From positions 1 to 64,000 of the forward strand of contig NZ_JACYXE010000003.1 of assembly GCF_014857905.1 (NCBI RefSeq): a DNA stretch of 64,000 nt, read 5' to 3'. The notes beneath the pieces are model-generated. The model saw nothing but the letters and a program-made list of their open reading frames with translations. It was not told where the DNA came from and did no database searches. A program made the position numbers and the translations under genes. How positions within the stretch are numbered: position 1 is the first letter of the stretch; each line of letters begins with the position of its first letter. Positions 53,735-62,162 of the stretch are shown here, one piece after another. Source of the DNA: Agilicoccus flavus. GTDB lineage: Bacteria > Actinomycetota > Actinomycetes > Actinomycetales > Dermatophilaceae.

Positions 53735-54990
53735 CCCCGCCGAGGTTCAGCGTCTTCACCCCGAGCCACAAGACGCGCTATCTCGACGAGTGCTACGCCT
53801 CCCTACGCGCCCAGACGCGCGGCGACTGGGAGTGGGTCATCGTCCTCAACGGCAACGCGCGCTGGCGCCCGGAGACCCCGGACGAGCGCGTGCGGCTCGT
53901 CGTCGCCGACGACCTCACCGGCGTGGGCGCCGCCAAACGGCGCGCCTGCGAGGAGGCCAGGGGCGAGCTCCTCGTGGAGCTCGACCACGACGACCTCCTC
54001 GCGAGCACCGCGCTCGAGCGCCTCGACGACGCGTTCCGCGCCCACCCGGAGGCGGCGCTCGTCTACAGCGACACCGCCCAGATCACCGAGGACGGGGGGC
54101 GCGACGAATCCCGCTTCGACGAGGCCGCGGGGTGGGAGTACGACGATGTCGAGGTCGACGGGCGGTCGGTGCTGCGCGCGCCCTGCCGCCGACGCCGCAC
54201 AACGTCTCCTACATCTGGTTCGCGCCGAACCACGTCCGCGCCTTCACCCGGCAGGCGTACGAGCGCAGCGGCGACTACGACGCCTCCCGCGTGGTCCTCG
54301 ACGACCAGGACCTCATGTGCCGCCTCTACCGCGTCGGGGCCTTCCATTACATCCCGGAGGTGCTCTACCTCCAGCGGATGCACGGGGTGAACACGCAGCG
54401 GGACGCCGAGACGAACGCCTACATCCAGACCGAGACGGTTCGGCTCTACGACACCTACATCGAGGGCGACGCGCTCGCCTGGGCGCGGCGCAACCGCCTG
54501 CACGCGCTCGACCTCGGGGCCGCCCACAACCGCCCCGCGGGCTACCTCGGCGTCGATCAGTACCCCGGGCCGGACGTCGACATCGTCGCGACGCTGCCCG
54601 AGCGGCTCGACCTGCCCGACGACTCCGTGGGCGTCATCCGCGCGGTCGACTTCCTCGAGCACGGCGTGGACAAGGTCTCGCTCATCAACGAGCTGCACCG
54701 GGTCCTCGCGCCAGGCGGGCTGCTGCTGTCGATGACGCCGAGCACCGACGGGCGCGGTGCGTTCCAGCACCCCACCCACGTCGTTCTACAACGAGAACTC
54801 GTTCTGTTACTACACCTCGGACGCCTACCGGCGCTTCGTGCCCGGCATCACCGCCAGGTTGCAGTCGTCGCGGCTCGTCACGCACTTCCCGAGCGAGTGG
54901 CACCAGAGCCACCTCATCTCCTACGTCACCGCCAACCTCATCGCCATCAAGGACGGCAGCCCACGCAACGGCGGGCCGCTGCTGGTCTGA
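53731..54990 (+). pseudogene. Glycosyltransferase family 2 - methyltransferase fusion, two frameshifts
   Basis: GTG 53731 overlaps the TPR stop. First frame: a GT2 nucleotide-sugar fold (PRFSVFTPSHKTRYLDE, VIVLNGNA, ELDHDDLLA as the DxD region). The frame changes near 54178-54186. Second frame: the GT2 acceptor part (DDQDLMCRLYRVGAFHYIP) and then a SAM methyltransferase-like domain (LDLGAAHNRPAGYLGVDQ, VDFLEHGVDKVSLINELHRV). The frame changes again near 54779-54783, and the last frame (FYNENSFCYYTSDAYRRF ... NGGPLLV) ends at 54990. About 420 residues in all. It would be cytoplasmic and glycosylate and modify a surface molecule; the collagen-like protein is the obvious candidate acceptor. If the two breaks are consensus errors, this is an intact gene. 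Confidence 0.78.
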
Positions 54991-55032
54991 CCGATCGGTC
55001 TGGACCTCGGGTGCGGCCGCGGGATCGCGGCG

Positions 55033-56673
55033 TCACGTCTGCGTGACCGTGTCGTCCTGGCCGACCGCCAGGTTCTCCTGCCCGCCTGCGTCCCGGCGTT
55101 CCTCGTCGTGCTCGTCGGCGTCCCCGGCGAACATGGCCCTCATGATCGCGGTGATCTCCTCGCGGTCGGCCTCACCCGGCAGACCCCACCCCGGCTCGTA
55201 ACCGTACGCCTGCCGCAGGGTGACGGGCTCGTCGTGGCCCTGGAGCAGCTCGATGTCGTCGGGGGAAATGAGGCCGGGGTGCGGCACACCCGCCGCCTCG
55301 GAGACCTTGAGCAGGTCGCGGCGGAGCGTCTCGATGTACCGGGCGACGCGAGGCGCCTTGTCGTCGGGATCGAGGCTGCGCACGAGCCACGGGTTCTGCG
55401 TCGCGACCCCCGTCGGGCACGCACCCGTGTGGCATTTCTGCGTCTGCAGGCAGCCCACGCCGAGCATGGCCTCGCGGGCGATGTTGATCAGGTCGCAGCC
55501 CAACCCGAAGGCGACCATGGCGTTGTCGGGCAGCCCGAGCCGACCGGACCCGACGAACACGACCCGGTCGGCGAGGCCGGCCGCCGCGAACGTCCGGTAG
55601 ACGCGCGAGAACGCCACCTTGAACGGCAGGGACACGCTGTCGCTGAACACGAGGGGCGCGGCGCCCGTGCCGCCCTCGCCGCCGTCGATCGTGACGAAGT
55701 CGACGCCGCGCGTGCCGTCGCGCATCGCGTCCACCAGGTCGTCCCAGAACCCCTGGTCGCCGACGGCCGACTTGATGCCGACGGGCAGCCCGGTGAGCTC
55801 GGCGATCCGCTCGAGCACGTCGAGCATGCTGTCGACGTCGCCGAACGCCGTATGCCGGGACGGGCTGATGCAGTCCTGGCCCTGGGGGATACCGCGGATC
55901 TCGGCGATCTCGGGCGTGACCTTCGCGGCGGGCAGCACGCCGCCGAGGCCCGGCTTGGCGCCCTGGCTCAGCTTGAACTCGATGGCCCGGACCGGGGCGG
56001 ACGCGCAGAGGGCGACGAGCTTGTCGACGTCGAGGTTCCCGTCGTCGTCGCGGCAGCCGAAGTACGACGTCCCGATCTGCAGGACGAGGTCGCCGCCCTT
56101 GCGGTGGAACGGCGACAGGCCCCCCTCGCCGGTGTTGTGCAGGCAGCCCGCGGCGGCGGCCCCGCGGTTGAGGGCCTCGATCGCGTTCTTCGACAGGCTG
56201 CCGTAGCTCATCGCGGAGATGTTGACGACCGAGGCCGGGCGAAAGGCGTGGCGCCGACCGCGCGCCGCCCCCAGGACCTTCGCGCACGGGACGACCGCGC
56301 CGTCGTCGTGCGCATGGGCCGAGCGGGTCGGCGGCGCGTACGCCGAGAACGTGCGGTGCTTGACGATCGGGTAGCCCTCGGCGCCGTCGAGGTCGTTGTC
56401 GGTCCCGAACCCGAAGTACGTGTTGACGCCCTTCGCGGCGCTGTAGATGTAGCGGCGCTGGTCGCGGCTGAAGGGGCGTTCCTCGTCGTTGGACGCGACG
56501 ATGTACTGCCGCAGCTCCGGGCCGATCGTCTCGACGAAGTAGCGGCCGTGGCCGAGGACGGGGAAGGCCCGCAGCAGCGCATGCCGTTTCTGCAGGACGT
56601 CGTGCGCCGCCAGTCCCGTGATCCCGGCCAGGCCGGCGCCCGCGCTCCACAGCAGGCTCTTCTTTGCGCTCAT
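55033..56673 (-). CDS. FMN-binding glutamate synthase family protein (GltB-like domain)
   Basis: A 546-residue stand-alone glutamate synthase central domain. Residues 5-25 are hydrophobic and may anchor it to the membrane. FMN/barrel motifs are seen: VNISAMSYGSLSKNAIEALN, HNTGEGGLSPFH, FVTIDGGEGGTGAAP. An iron-sulphur Cys set C-x5-C-x4-C lies in GCLQTQKCHTGACPTGVATQ. It lacks the amidotransferase domain and a GltD partner, so glutamate synthesis is unproven. Such proteins are widespread and uncharacterised. ATG 56673 begins the anchor segment. The acidic C-terminal tail is not conserved. It is divergent from the dienelactone hydrolase gene. Confidence 0.9.
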   Translation of the reverse strand: MSAKKSLLWSAGAGLAGITGLAAHDVLQKRHALLRAFPVLGHGRYFVETIGPELRQYIVASNDEERPFSRDQRRYIYSAAKGVNTYFGFGTDNDLDGAEGYPIVKHRTFSAYAPPTRSAHAHDDGAVVPCAKVLGAARGRRHAFRPASVVNISAMSYGSLSKNAIEALNRGAAAAGCLHNTGEGGLSPFHRKGGDLVLQIGTSYFGCRDDDGNLDVDKLVALCASAPVRAIEFKLSQGAKPGLGGVLPAAKVTPEIAEIRGIPQGQDCISPSRHTAFGDVDSMLDVLERIAELTGLPVGIKSAVGDQGFWDDLVDAMRDGTRGVDFVTIDGGEGGTGAAPLVFSDSVSLPFKVAFSRVYRTFAAAGLADRVVFVGSGRLGLPDNAMVAFGLGCDLINIAREAMLGVGCLQTQKCHTGACPTGVATQNPWLVRSLDPDDKAPRVARYIETLRRDLLKVSEAAGVPHPGLISPDDIELLQGHDEPVTLRQAYGYEPGWGLPGEADREEITAIMRAMFAGDADEHDEERRDAGGQENLAVGQDDTVTQT

Positions 56674-56736
56674 GGCGAGAAGTGTGCACCCGGCGGCGCG
56701 CTCGCGCCCGCCCCGCACCGGTGCGAAGGTGAGGGC

Positions 56737-57480
56737 ATGACCGAGGCGCCCGTCCGAACGTCCACCGCCGCGATCGGTGCCGGCGCCACGCTCGAGGGCG
56801 CGACGCCCTCGATGACCGCCTACGTCGCGCGCCCGGCCGCCGGGTCGGGGCCGTGGCCGGGCGTCGTCCTCCTGCACGAGGCCTTCGGTCTGCAGGACGT
56901 GACGCGGCGGCAGGTCGAGCACCTCGCCTCGCTCGGGTACGTCGTCGCCGCTCCGGACCTGTACGCCGCGGGCGGCACGGCACGCTGCCTCGTCCCGACG
57001 TTCCGGGCCGCGACGAGCGGGTCCGGCCAGGCGTACACCGACATCGAGGCGGCCCGCCGGTGGCTACTCGCCGAGCCCGACGTGACCGACCACGTCGGCA
57101 TTATCGGGTTCTGCATGGGCGGCGCGTTCGCCCTGCAGACGGTGACGCGGGGCTTCGACGCGAGCGCCCCCTGCTACGGGCAGCTCCCGCAGGCGCCGGA
57201 GGTGCTGCGCGGCGGGTGCCCCGTGGTCGCGAGCTACGGCGCCCGCGATCGCTCCCTGGAGGGTGCGAGCGCTAAGCTCGAATGCGCCCTGACCGCCTAC
57301 GGCGTCCCGCACGACGTCAAGGAGTATCCGAACTCCGGGCACCGATTCATGAACGCCTACGACGACCTGCCGGCCATCACGCGGCCGCTGCAGCGCGTCA
57401 TGGGTGTCGGGCCGAACCCGGCGGACGCCGCCGACGCGTGGACGCGGATCGACGCGTTCTTCGGCGAGCACCTGCGCTAG
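56737..57480 (+). CDS. Dienelactone hydrolase family protein
   Basis: A 247-residue alpha/beta hydrolase of the DLH type. The catalytic Cys is in GFCMGGAFA, Asp in GARDRSLEG, and His in NSGHRFMNAYDD; LLHEAFGL precedes the oxyanion site. DLH enzymes open cyclic dienelactones in aromatic catabolism, but many act on other esters, and no ring-cleavage genes are nearby. ATG 56737 follows AAGGTGAGGG. It is monocistronic, followed by an acetyltransferase relic. Confidence 0.9.
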   Translation: MTEAPVRTSTAAIGAGATLEGATPSMTAYVARPAAGSGPWPGVVLLHEAFGLQDVTRRQVEHLASLGYVVAAPDLYAAGGTARCLVPTFRAATSGSGQAYTDIEAARRWLLAEPDVTDHVGIIGFCMGGAFALQTVTRGFDASAPCYGQLPQAPEVLRGGCPVVASYGARDRSLEGASAKLECALTAYGVPHDVKEYPNSGHRFMNAYDDLPAITRPLQRVMGVGPNPADAADAWTRIDAFFGEHLR

Positions 57481-57498
57481 CTTCGCCGGCTCGTCCTG

Positions 57499-57701
57499 AG
57501 GCGCGGCCTGGCCACCGAGGCTGCGCGGGCGACGGTCCCGTTCGCCTTCCGGGAATGCCGACTGGAACGGCTCATCAGCATCGTTCAGATCGGCAACGAC
57601 GCCTCTGAGCGGGTCGTGGCCAGGCTTGGGATGCGCCTGTTCTCCGCGACGTCCTCCCGGGCTCCGATAGGCCCGTCCGGGTCTATGAGCTGCCGGCATG
57701 A
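57499..57701 (+). pseudogene. GNAT acetyltransferase remnant (C-terminal part)
   Basis: No start codon context is present, but translation of the plus strand reads RGLATEAARATVPFAF, then RLERLISIVQIGNDASERV and VARLGMRL, the classic acetyl-CoA-binding and C-terminal motifs of RimJ/RimL-type GNATs. After about 57640 the frame changes, and PVRVYELPA ends at TGA 57699-57701, the usual end of the same family. The first two thirds of the gene are missing. This is a deletion scar plus frameshift. Confidence 0.7.
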
Positions 57702-57727
57702 GTAGGCACGCGTCCAGAGCGCGTCGC

Positions 57728-57976
57728 TCACCAGTCGAGTTCGGTGGAGCCGGCCTCGACGCCCTCGGCGCGTGCCTGGCGGATCGACTCAGGTAGGCCG
57801 GGTACCGACTTCAGGGACAAGGTCTCGTGGATCGCTCGCCAGTCGTCCTCGCCGACGAGCATGGCGTTCCCACGCCGGCCGGTGATCGTCAGCGGCTCGG
57901 ACTCCTCGTTCGCCTGGTCGATCAGGCGGTGCAGGTCGGCCCGTGCCGGCGTCGCTGTCACTGCGCTCACGTGCAT
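57728..57976 (-). CDS. Type II antitoxin, Phd/YefM family, without toxin gene
   Basis: An 82-residue antitoxin-like protein. It starts MHVSAVTATPARADLHRLI, the Phd/YefM N-terminal DNA-binding fold, with EPLTITGRRGNAMLVGEDDWRAI following and an acidic C-terminus that would bind the toxin. A YoeB/Txe toxin gene would be expected directly downstream, overlapping or adjacent. Downstream, GTGAGCGACGCG at the stop could be the beginning of such a gene, but the frame is quickly replaced by the acetyltransferase relic. It is therefore an orphan antitoxin, perhaps after a deletion. Confidence 0.8.
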   Translation of the reverse strand: MHVSAVTATPARADLHRLIDQANEESEPLTITGRRGNAMLVGEDDWRAIHETLSLKSVPGLPESIRQARAEGVEAGSTELDW

Positions 57977-58061
57977 CGACCTCCATCACCAGGGGTGCGT
58001 CATCGCGTACGCCTAGCCCAGGGGGCTGTGGCCACCCGGGGCGGATGCGCAGCGACCTCGA

Positions 58062-58646
58062 TCAGTCGCGACACCGGTCGGCGGCGGCCCGGACCCGGGC
58101 GACGTAGTCGGCCCACCACGTCGCGTCGCCCGGCGCGAGGTTGTCGTTGTCGGCGCGGTACCCGGCCTGCCCGTCGACGAGCTCGCGAAGAACGTCGACG
58201 TGGCCGGCGTGGCGGTGCGACTCGGCGATCATGTGGACGGCGATCTCGTGGAGGGTGACCCGCCGGCGGTTGGGGCCCCACCACGGGACCTCGCCCGGCG
58301 CGTCGAGGTCGAGCGCCGCCAGTGTCCCCTCCGTCGTCGCGGCGGCCGCGTCGAGCAGGCGCAGCACCGACTGCCGCGACTCCTCCGGCGGCACCCACAT
58401 GTCGGCGTTCGGTTCGGCGTCGGGCGCGAGCCACGGCAGCGGCACCCCGCTCGGCCGGCCGAAGACGTCGCCGAGGTAGCCGAGCTCGACGCTCGCGACG
58501 TGCTTGACCACCCCGAGGACGTTGCTGCCCGTCGGCGTGAGGGGCCGCCGGGCGTCGTACTCCGACAGACCCTCGAGCTTCCAGCGCATCGCGTCGCGGG
58601 CAGCGGTCAGGGCCCGGCGCAGATGCTCCGTGCGGGGGTCGTCCAC
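58062..58646 (-). CDS. DinB/DUF664 family protein
   Basis: A 194-residue four-helix-bundle protein of the DinB-like superfamily. Seen: MRWKLEGLSEYDARRPLTPTG near the N-terminus, VVKHVASVELGYL and HMIAESHRHAGHVDVLREL, with His residues at the usual metal positions (HV and HRHAGH). Members are metal-dependent thiol transferases such as mycothiol-S-transferases, and many are unassigned. GTG 58646 follows GGGGTGG and starts 14 bases after the pgi stop, so it is probably co-transcribed with pgi. Confidence 0.88.
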   Translation of the reverse strand: MDDPRTEHLRRALTAARDAMRWKLEGLSEYDARRPLTPTGSNVLGVVKHVASVELGYLGDVFGRPSGVPLPWLAPDAEPNADMWVPPEESRQSVLRLLDAAAATTEGTLAALDLDAPGEVPWWGPNRRRVTLHEIAVHMIAESHRHAGHVDVLRELVDGQAGYRADNDNLAPGDATWWADYVARVRAAADRCRD

Positions 58647-58660
58647 GGCGCCACCCCCGA

Positions 58661-60343
58661 TCAGGAGCGGTGCTCCCGGTAGCAGCGGATGAGGCCCTGG
58701 GTCGAGGCGTCCTGCTTCGCCAGCGCGGCCTCGTCGCCGCCCACGGCCGGGGTGATCTGCTTGGCGAGCTGCTTGCCGAGCTCGACGCCCCACTGGTCGA
58801 AGGAATCGATGCCCCAGACGACACCCTGGACGAACGTGATGTGCTCGTACAGGGCGATGAGCTGACCGAGCACGCCGGGCGTGAGGGCCGGCGCCATGAT
58901 CGAGGTCGTCGGGCGGTTGCCCGGGAACACCCGCGCCGTGACGATCTCCTCCGCGGTGCCCTCGTCGCGCACCTCCGTCTCCGTCTTGCCGAAGGCGAGC
59001 GCCGCGGTCTGGGCGAAGAAGTTCGCGAGGAAGAGCTCGTGGACGTCGACGGCCTCACCCCCACCGGACGCCTCGGCGTCGGTGAGCGGGTGTGCCGGGT
59101 TCGCGAAGGCGATGAAGTCGGCCGGGACGATGCGGGTGCCCTGGTGGATGAGCTGGTAGAAGGCGTGCTGGCCGTTGGTCCCCGGCTCGCCCCAGAACAC
59201 CTCGCCCGTCGCGCACGTGACCGGCTCGCCGTCCCAGCGGACGCCCTTGCCGTTGCTCTCCATCGTCAACTGCTGCAGGTACGCCGGGAACCGGTGGAGG
59301 TGCTGGTCGTAGGGGAGGACCGCGTGCGTCTCGGCGCCGAGGAAGTTGACGTCCCACACGTTGAACAGACCCATGAGGGCGGGCACGTTGCGCTCGACCG
59401 GGGTGGTGCGGAAGTGCTCGTCCATGGCGTGGAAACCGGCGAGGAAGTCGGCGAACGTGTCGGGGCCGAGGACGACCGCGAGGCTCGTGCCGATCGCCGA
59501 GTCGACCGAGTAGCGGCCGCCGACCCAGTCCCAGAACCCGAACGCGTTGTCGGGGTCGATGCCGAAGTCGGCGACCTTGTCGAGGGCGGTCGAGACGGCG
59601 ACGAAGTGCGTGGCCACGGCCTCCTTCGCGGCGTCGCTGCCGGGCTCGAGGCCGAGCTCGCGCAGCAGCCACGCCTTGGCGAGCCGCGCGTTCGTCAGGG
59701 TCTCGAGCGTCGTGAACGTCTTGCTCGCGACGATGAACAACGTCGTCTCGGGGTCGAGATCGGCCGTCGTCTCGGCGATGTCGGTGGGGTCGATGTTGCT
59801 GACGAACCGGGCGGTCAGGCCCTCCTGGGCGTACGGCCGCAGGGCCTCGTAGACCATGACCGGCCCGAGGTCGGAGCCGCCGATGCCGATGTTGACGACG
59901 GTCTCGATGCGCTGCCCGGACCGACCGGTCCACTCCCCGGAACGGACCTTCTCGGCGAACGCGTAGACCTTCTCGAGGGTGGCGTGGACGTCGCCGACGA
60001 CGTCCTGGCCGTCCACCCGCAGCTCGGCGTCCTTGGGGAGCCGCAGCGCGGTGTGCAGCACGGCGCGGTCCTCGGTGACGTTGATCCGCTCGCCCGCGAA
60101 CATGGCGTCGCGGCGGCCGGCGAGACCGACCTCGTCGGCGAGCTGCACGAGGGCCGCGACGATGTCGTCGGAGACGAGGTTCTTGCTGAGGTCGACGTGC
60201 AGGTCTGCCGCGTCGAAGCTGAACCGCTGCGCCCGCTGGGGGTCGGCGTCGAACCAGGCCCGCAGGTCGGGCTCCAGCCACGCCTCGAGCTCGGTGAGCT
60301 TCTCCCAGGCCTGCGTCGTCGTGGGGTCGATCGGTTCGGACAT
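58661..60343 (-). CDS. pgi: Glucose-6-phosphate isomerase
   Basis: A 560-residue glycolytic enzyme. Signatures: [38 protein letters not shown], and [16 protein letters not shown] with the catalytic His region. The C-terminal [14 protein letters not shown] is the second PROSITE-type pattern. ATG 60343 is preferred over ATG 60349 for spacing to AGAGG. It is divergent from pyrR. Confidence 0.97.
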   Translation of the reverse strand: MSEPIDPTTTQAWEKLTELEAWLEPDLRAWFDADPQRAQRFSFDAADLHVDLSKNLVSDDIVAALVQLADEVGLAGRRDAMFAGERINVTEDRAVLHTALRLPKDAELRVDGQDVVGDVHATLEKVYAFAEKVRSGEWTGRSGQRIETVVNIGIGGSDLGPVMVYEALRPYAQEGLTARFVSNIDPTDIAETTADLDPETTLFIVASKTFTTLETLTNARLAKAWLLRELGLEPGSDAAKEAVATHFVAVSTALDKVADFGIDPDNAFGFWDWVGGRYSVDSAIGTSLAVVLGPDTFADFLAGFHAMDEHFRTTPVERNVPALMGLFNVWDVNFLGAETHAVLPYDQHLHRFPAYLQQLTMESNGKGVRWDGEPVTCATGEVFWGEPGTNGQHAFYQLIHQGTRIVPADFIAFANPAHPLTDAEASGGGEAVDVHELFLANFFAQTAALAFGKTETEVRDEGTAEEIVTARVFPGNRPTTSIMAPALTPGVLGQLIALYEHITFVQGVVWGIDSFDQWGVELGKQLAKQITPAVGGDEAALAKQDASTQGLIRCYREHRS

Positions 60344-60553
60344 CGACATCGCCTCTCGCTGCGGGGTGGTGGACGTGCACGGCCAGCCTAGGACCCCCGG
60401 CGCTCCTGATCCGGTCACGCCCGACAGGTGGATCTCGAAGAACGGGCCGACGGGGTGCCGAGGGGGTCCACGGCTGCAGGGGTTGCGGGTCGCGGTGCAG
60501 GACGGCGTCGCGCGGCGCGGTAGGGTCGAGCCGTTTCGACATCCTTTAACCAC
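60344..60553. promoter_or_regulatory. Divergent promoter region pgi / pyr operon
   Basis: About 210 bases between pgi and the pyr leader. A possible rightward -10 box is TAGGGT at 60521-60526, leaving a leader of about 60 bases with the PyrR element in it. No terminator-antiterminator pair is visible, so regulation is likely translational. Leftward pgi promoter elements were not identified with confidence. Confidence 0.4.
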
Positions 60554-60580
60554 CGTCCTGTGAGGCGGGGAAGGAGGTCC
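60554..60580 (+). promoter_or_regulatory. PyrR-binding RNA element overlapping the pyrR Shine-Dalgarno
   Basis: The leader reads GTCCTGTGAGGC then GGGG then AAGGAGG (60555-60577). This fits the PyrR-binding loop consensus TCC-nGnGA-GG-n-AAGG, with CC/GG closing a TGTGA loop. The 3' part is the Shine-Dalgarno sequence for ATG 60589. UMP-bound PyrR would therefore mask ribosome access, as described in mycobacteria. Confidence 0.8.
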
Positions 60581-60588
60581 GGCGCCTG

Positions 60589-61224
60589 ATGACGCCCGAC
60601 TCTGCTGCACCCTCATCGCCCGAGCCGATCCCGTCCTCCCACGTGGATCCCGCTGCGGGCCGGACCGAATCGACCGAGCCGACCGTGGGGGAGCGAGTCG
60701 TCCTCGGCGCCCCCGACGTGGGGCGGGCCCTGCGCCGCATGGCCCACGAGATCATCGAGGGCAACAAGGGCGCCTCGGGCCTCGTCATCCTCGGCATCCC
60801 CACCCGCGGTGTCGCCCTCGCCGCCCGACTGGCGCGCCTCGTCTCCGAGGTGGAGGGCGTCGACGTCCCGCTGGGCACCCTCGACATCACGCTCTACCGC
60901 GACGACCTGCGTCGCCGCCCGACGCGCCGCATGGAACCCACCCGCATCCCCGGCGACGGCATCGACGACAAGGTCGTCGTCCTCGTCGACGACGTCCTGT
61001 ACTCCGGCCGCACCGTGCGGGCCGCGCTGGACGCCCTCGGCGACATCGGCCGTCCGCGCGCCGTGCGCCTCGCCGTCCTCGTGGACCGTGGCCACCGCGA
61101 CCTGCCCATCCGAGCGGACCACGTCGGCAAGAACCTGCCCACGAGCAGCAGCGAGCGCGTCTCGGTGCTCCTGGACGAGTTCGACGGCACCGACGAGGTC
61201 CGGATCGCCAAGGAGGCCCGCTGA
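60589..61224 (+). CDS. pyrR: Bifunctional pyr operon regulator / uracil phosphoribosyltransferase
   Basis: A 211-residue PRTase-fold RNA-binding regulator. The PRPP motif is [19 protein letters not shown], and the RNA-binding region includes [14 protein letters not shown] and DITLYRDDL. The first 30 residues are a non-conserved extension. It senses UMP and represses its own operon via the element just upstream, and has weak uracil phosphoribosyltransferase activity. ATG 60589 is 11 bases after AAGGAGG. The stop overlaps pyrB (TGATG). Confidence 0.96.
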   Translation: MTPDSAAPSSPEPIPSSHVDPAAGRTESTEPTVGERVVLGAPDVGRALRRMAHEIIEGNKGASGLVILGIPTRGVALAARLARLVSEVEGVDVPLGTLDITLYRDDLRRRPTRRMEPTRIPGDGIDDKVVVLVDDVLYSGRTVRAALDALGDIGRPRAVRLAVLVDRGHRDLPIRADHVGKNLPTSSSERVSVLLDEFDGTDEVRIAKEAR

Positions 61225-62162
61225 TGCACCTGCCCCACCTCATCGGCATCGAGGGACTGGACCGCGAACAGATCACGACCCTCCTCGACACGGCCGAGGA
61301 GATGTCGCACGTGCAGGAACGCGAGCTCAAGAAGCTCCCGGCCCTGCGCGGACGCACGATCGTCAACATGTTCTTCGAGGACAGCACCCGCACGAAGATG
61401 AGCTTCGACCTCGCGGCGAAGCGGCTGTCGGCGGACACCATGGCCTTCAGCGGCAAGGGCTCCTCGACGAGTAAGGGCGAGTCGCTGCGCGACACGATGC
61501 TCACCGTCGCCGCGATGGGCGTCGACGGGTTCGTCATCCGCCACAGCGCCTCCGGCGCCCCGAAGCTCGCGATGGACTGGACGGGCCTGCCGGTCGTCAA
61601 CGCCGGCGACGGCATGCACGAGCACCCCACGCAGGCGCTGCTCGACGCGTTCGCCATGCGCCGCCGGCTCGGGAACCTCGAGGGCCGGCACGTCGCCATC
61701 GTCGGCGACCTGTTCCACTCCCGCGTCGTGCGCAGCAACCTCATCTGCCTGCGCGAGCTGGGCGCCGACGTCACCCTCGTCGCGCCGGCGACCCTCCTGC
61801 CCACCGGGGTCCGGGACTGGCCGGGCGCCGCCGGGGTCACGGTCACCGACGACCTCGACGCGGTCCTGCCGCACGTCGACGCGCTGATGATGCTGCGGGT
61901 CCAGCGCGAGCGCATGAGCGGGGGATTCTTCCCGAGCGAGGCCGACTACGTCGCCGGCTGGGGCCTGACCCGCGAACGCCTGCGCCGTCTGCCCGACCAC
62001 GCGGTCGTCGCCCACCCCGGCCCGATGAACCGCGGCCTGGAGATCGCCCCGGAGGCGGCCGACGCCGCCCGATCCCTCATCCTCGACCAGGTCGCGGCGG
62101 GCGTCAGCGTGCGCATGGCCGTCCTGTTCCACGTCTTCGCCGGCGAAGGGAGCCGCTCGTGA
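61224..62162 (+). CDS. pyrB: Aspartate carbamoyltransferase catalytic subunit
   Basis: A 312-residue enzyme committing carbamoyl phosphate to pyrimidines. Seen: [19 protein letters not shown] (carbamoyl-P loop), [14 protein letters not shown] (80s loop with Ser and Lys), [19 protein letters not shown] and HPGPMNRG. No pyrI regulatory subunit is present, as is usual for actinobacteria. Overlaps with pyrR by one base and with pyrC by four. Confidence 0.97.
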   Translation: MHLPHLIGIEGLDREQITTLLDTAEEMSHVQERELKKLPALRGRTIVNMFFEDSTRTKMSFDLAAKRLSADTMAFSGKGSSTSKGESLRDTMLTVAAMGVDGFVIRHSASGAPKLAMDWTGLPVVNAGDGMHEHPTQALLDAFAMRRRLGNLEGRHVAIVGDLFHSRVVRSNLICLRELGADVTLVAPATLLPTGVRDWPGAAGVTVTDDLDAVLPHVDALMMLRVQRERMSGGFFPSEADYVAGWGLTRERLRRLPDHAVVAHPGPMNRGLEIAPEAADAARSLILDQVAAGVSVRMAVLFHVFAGEGSRS

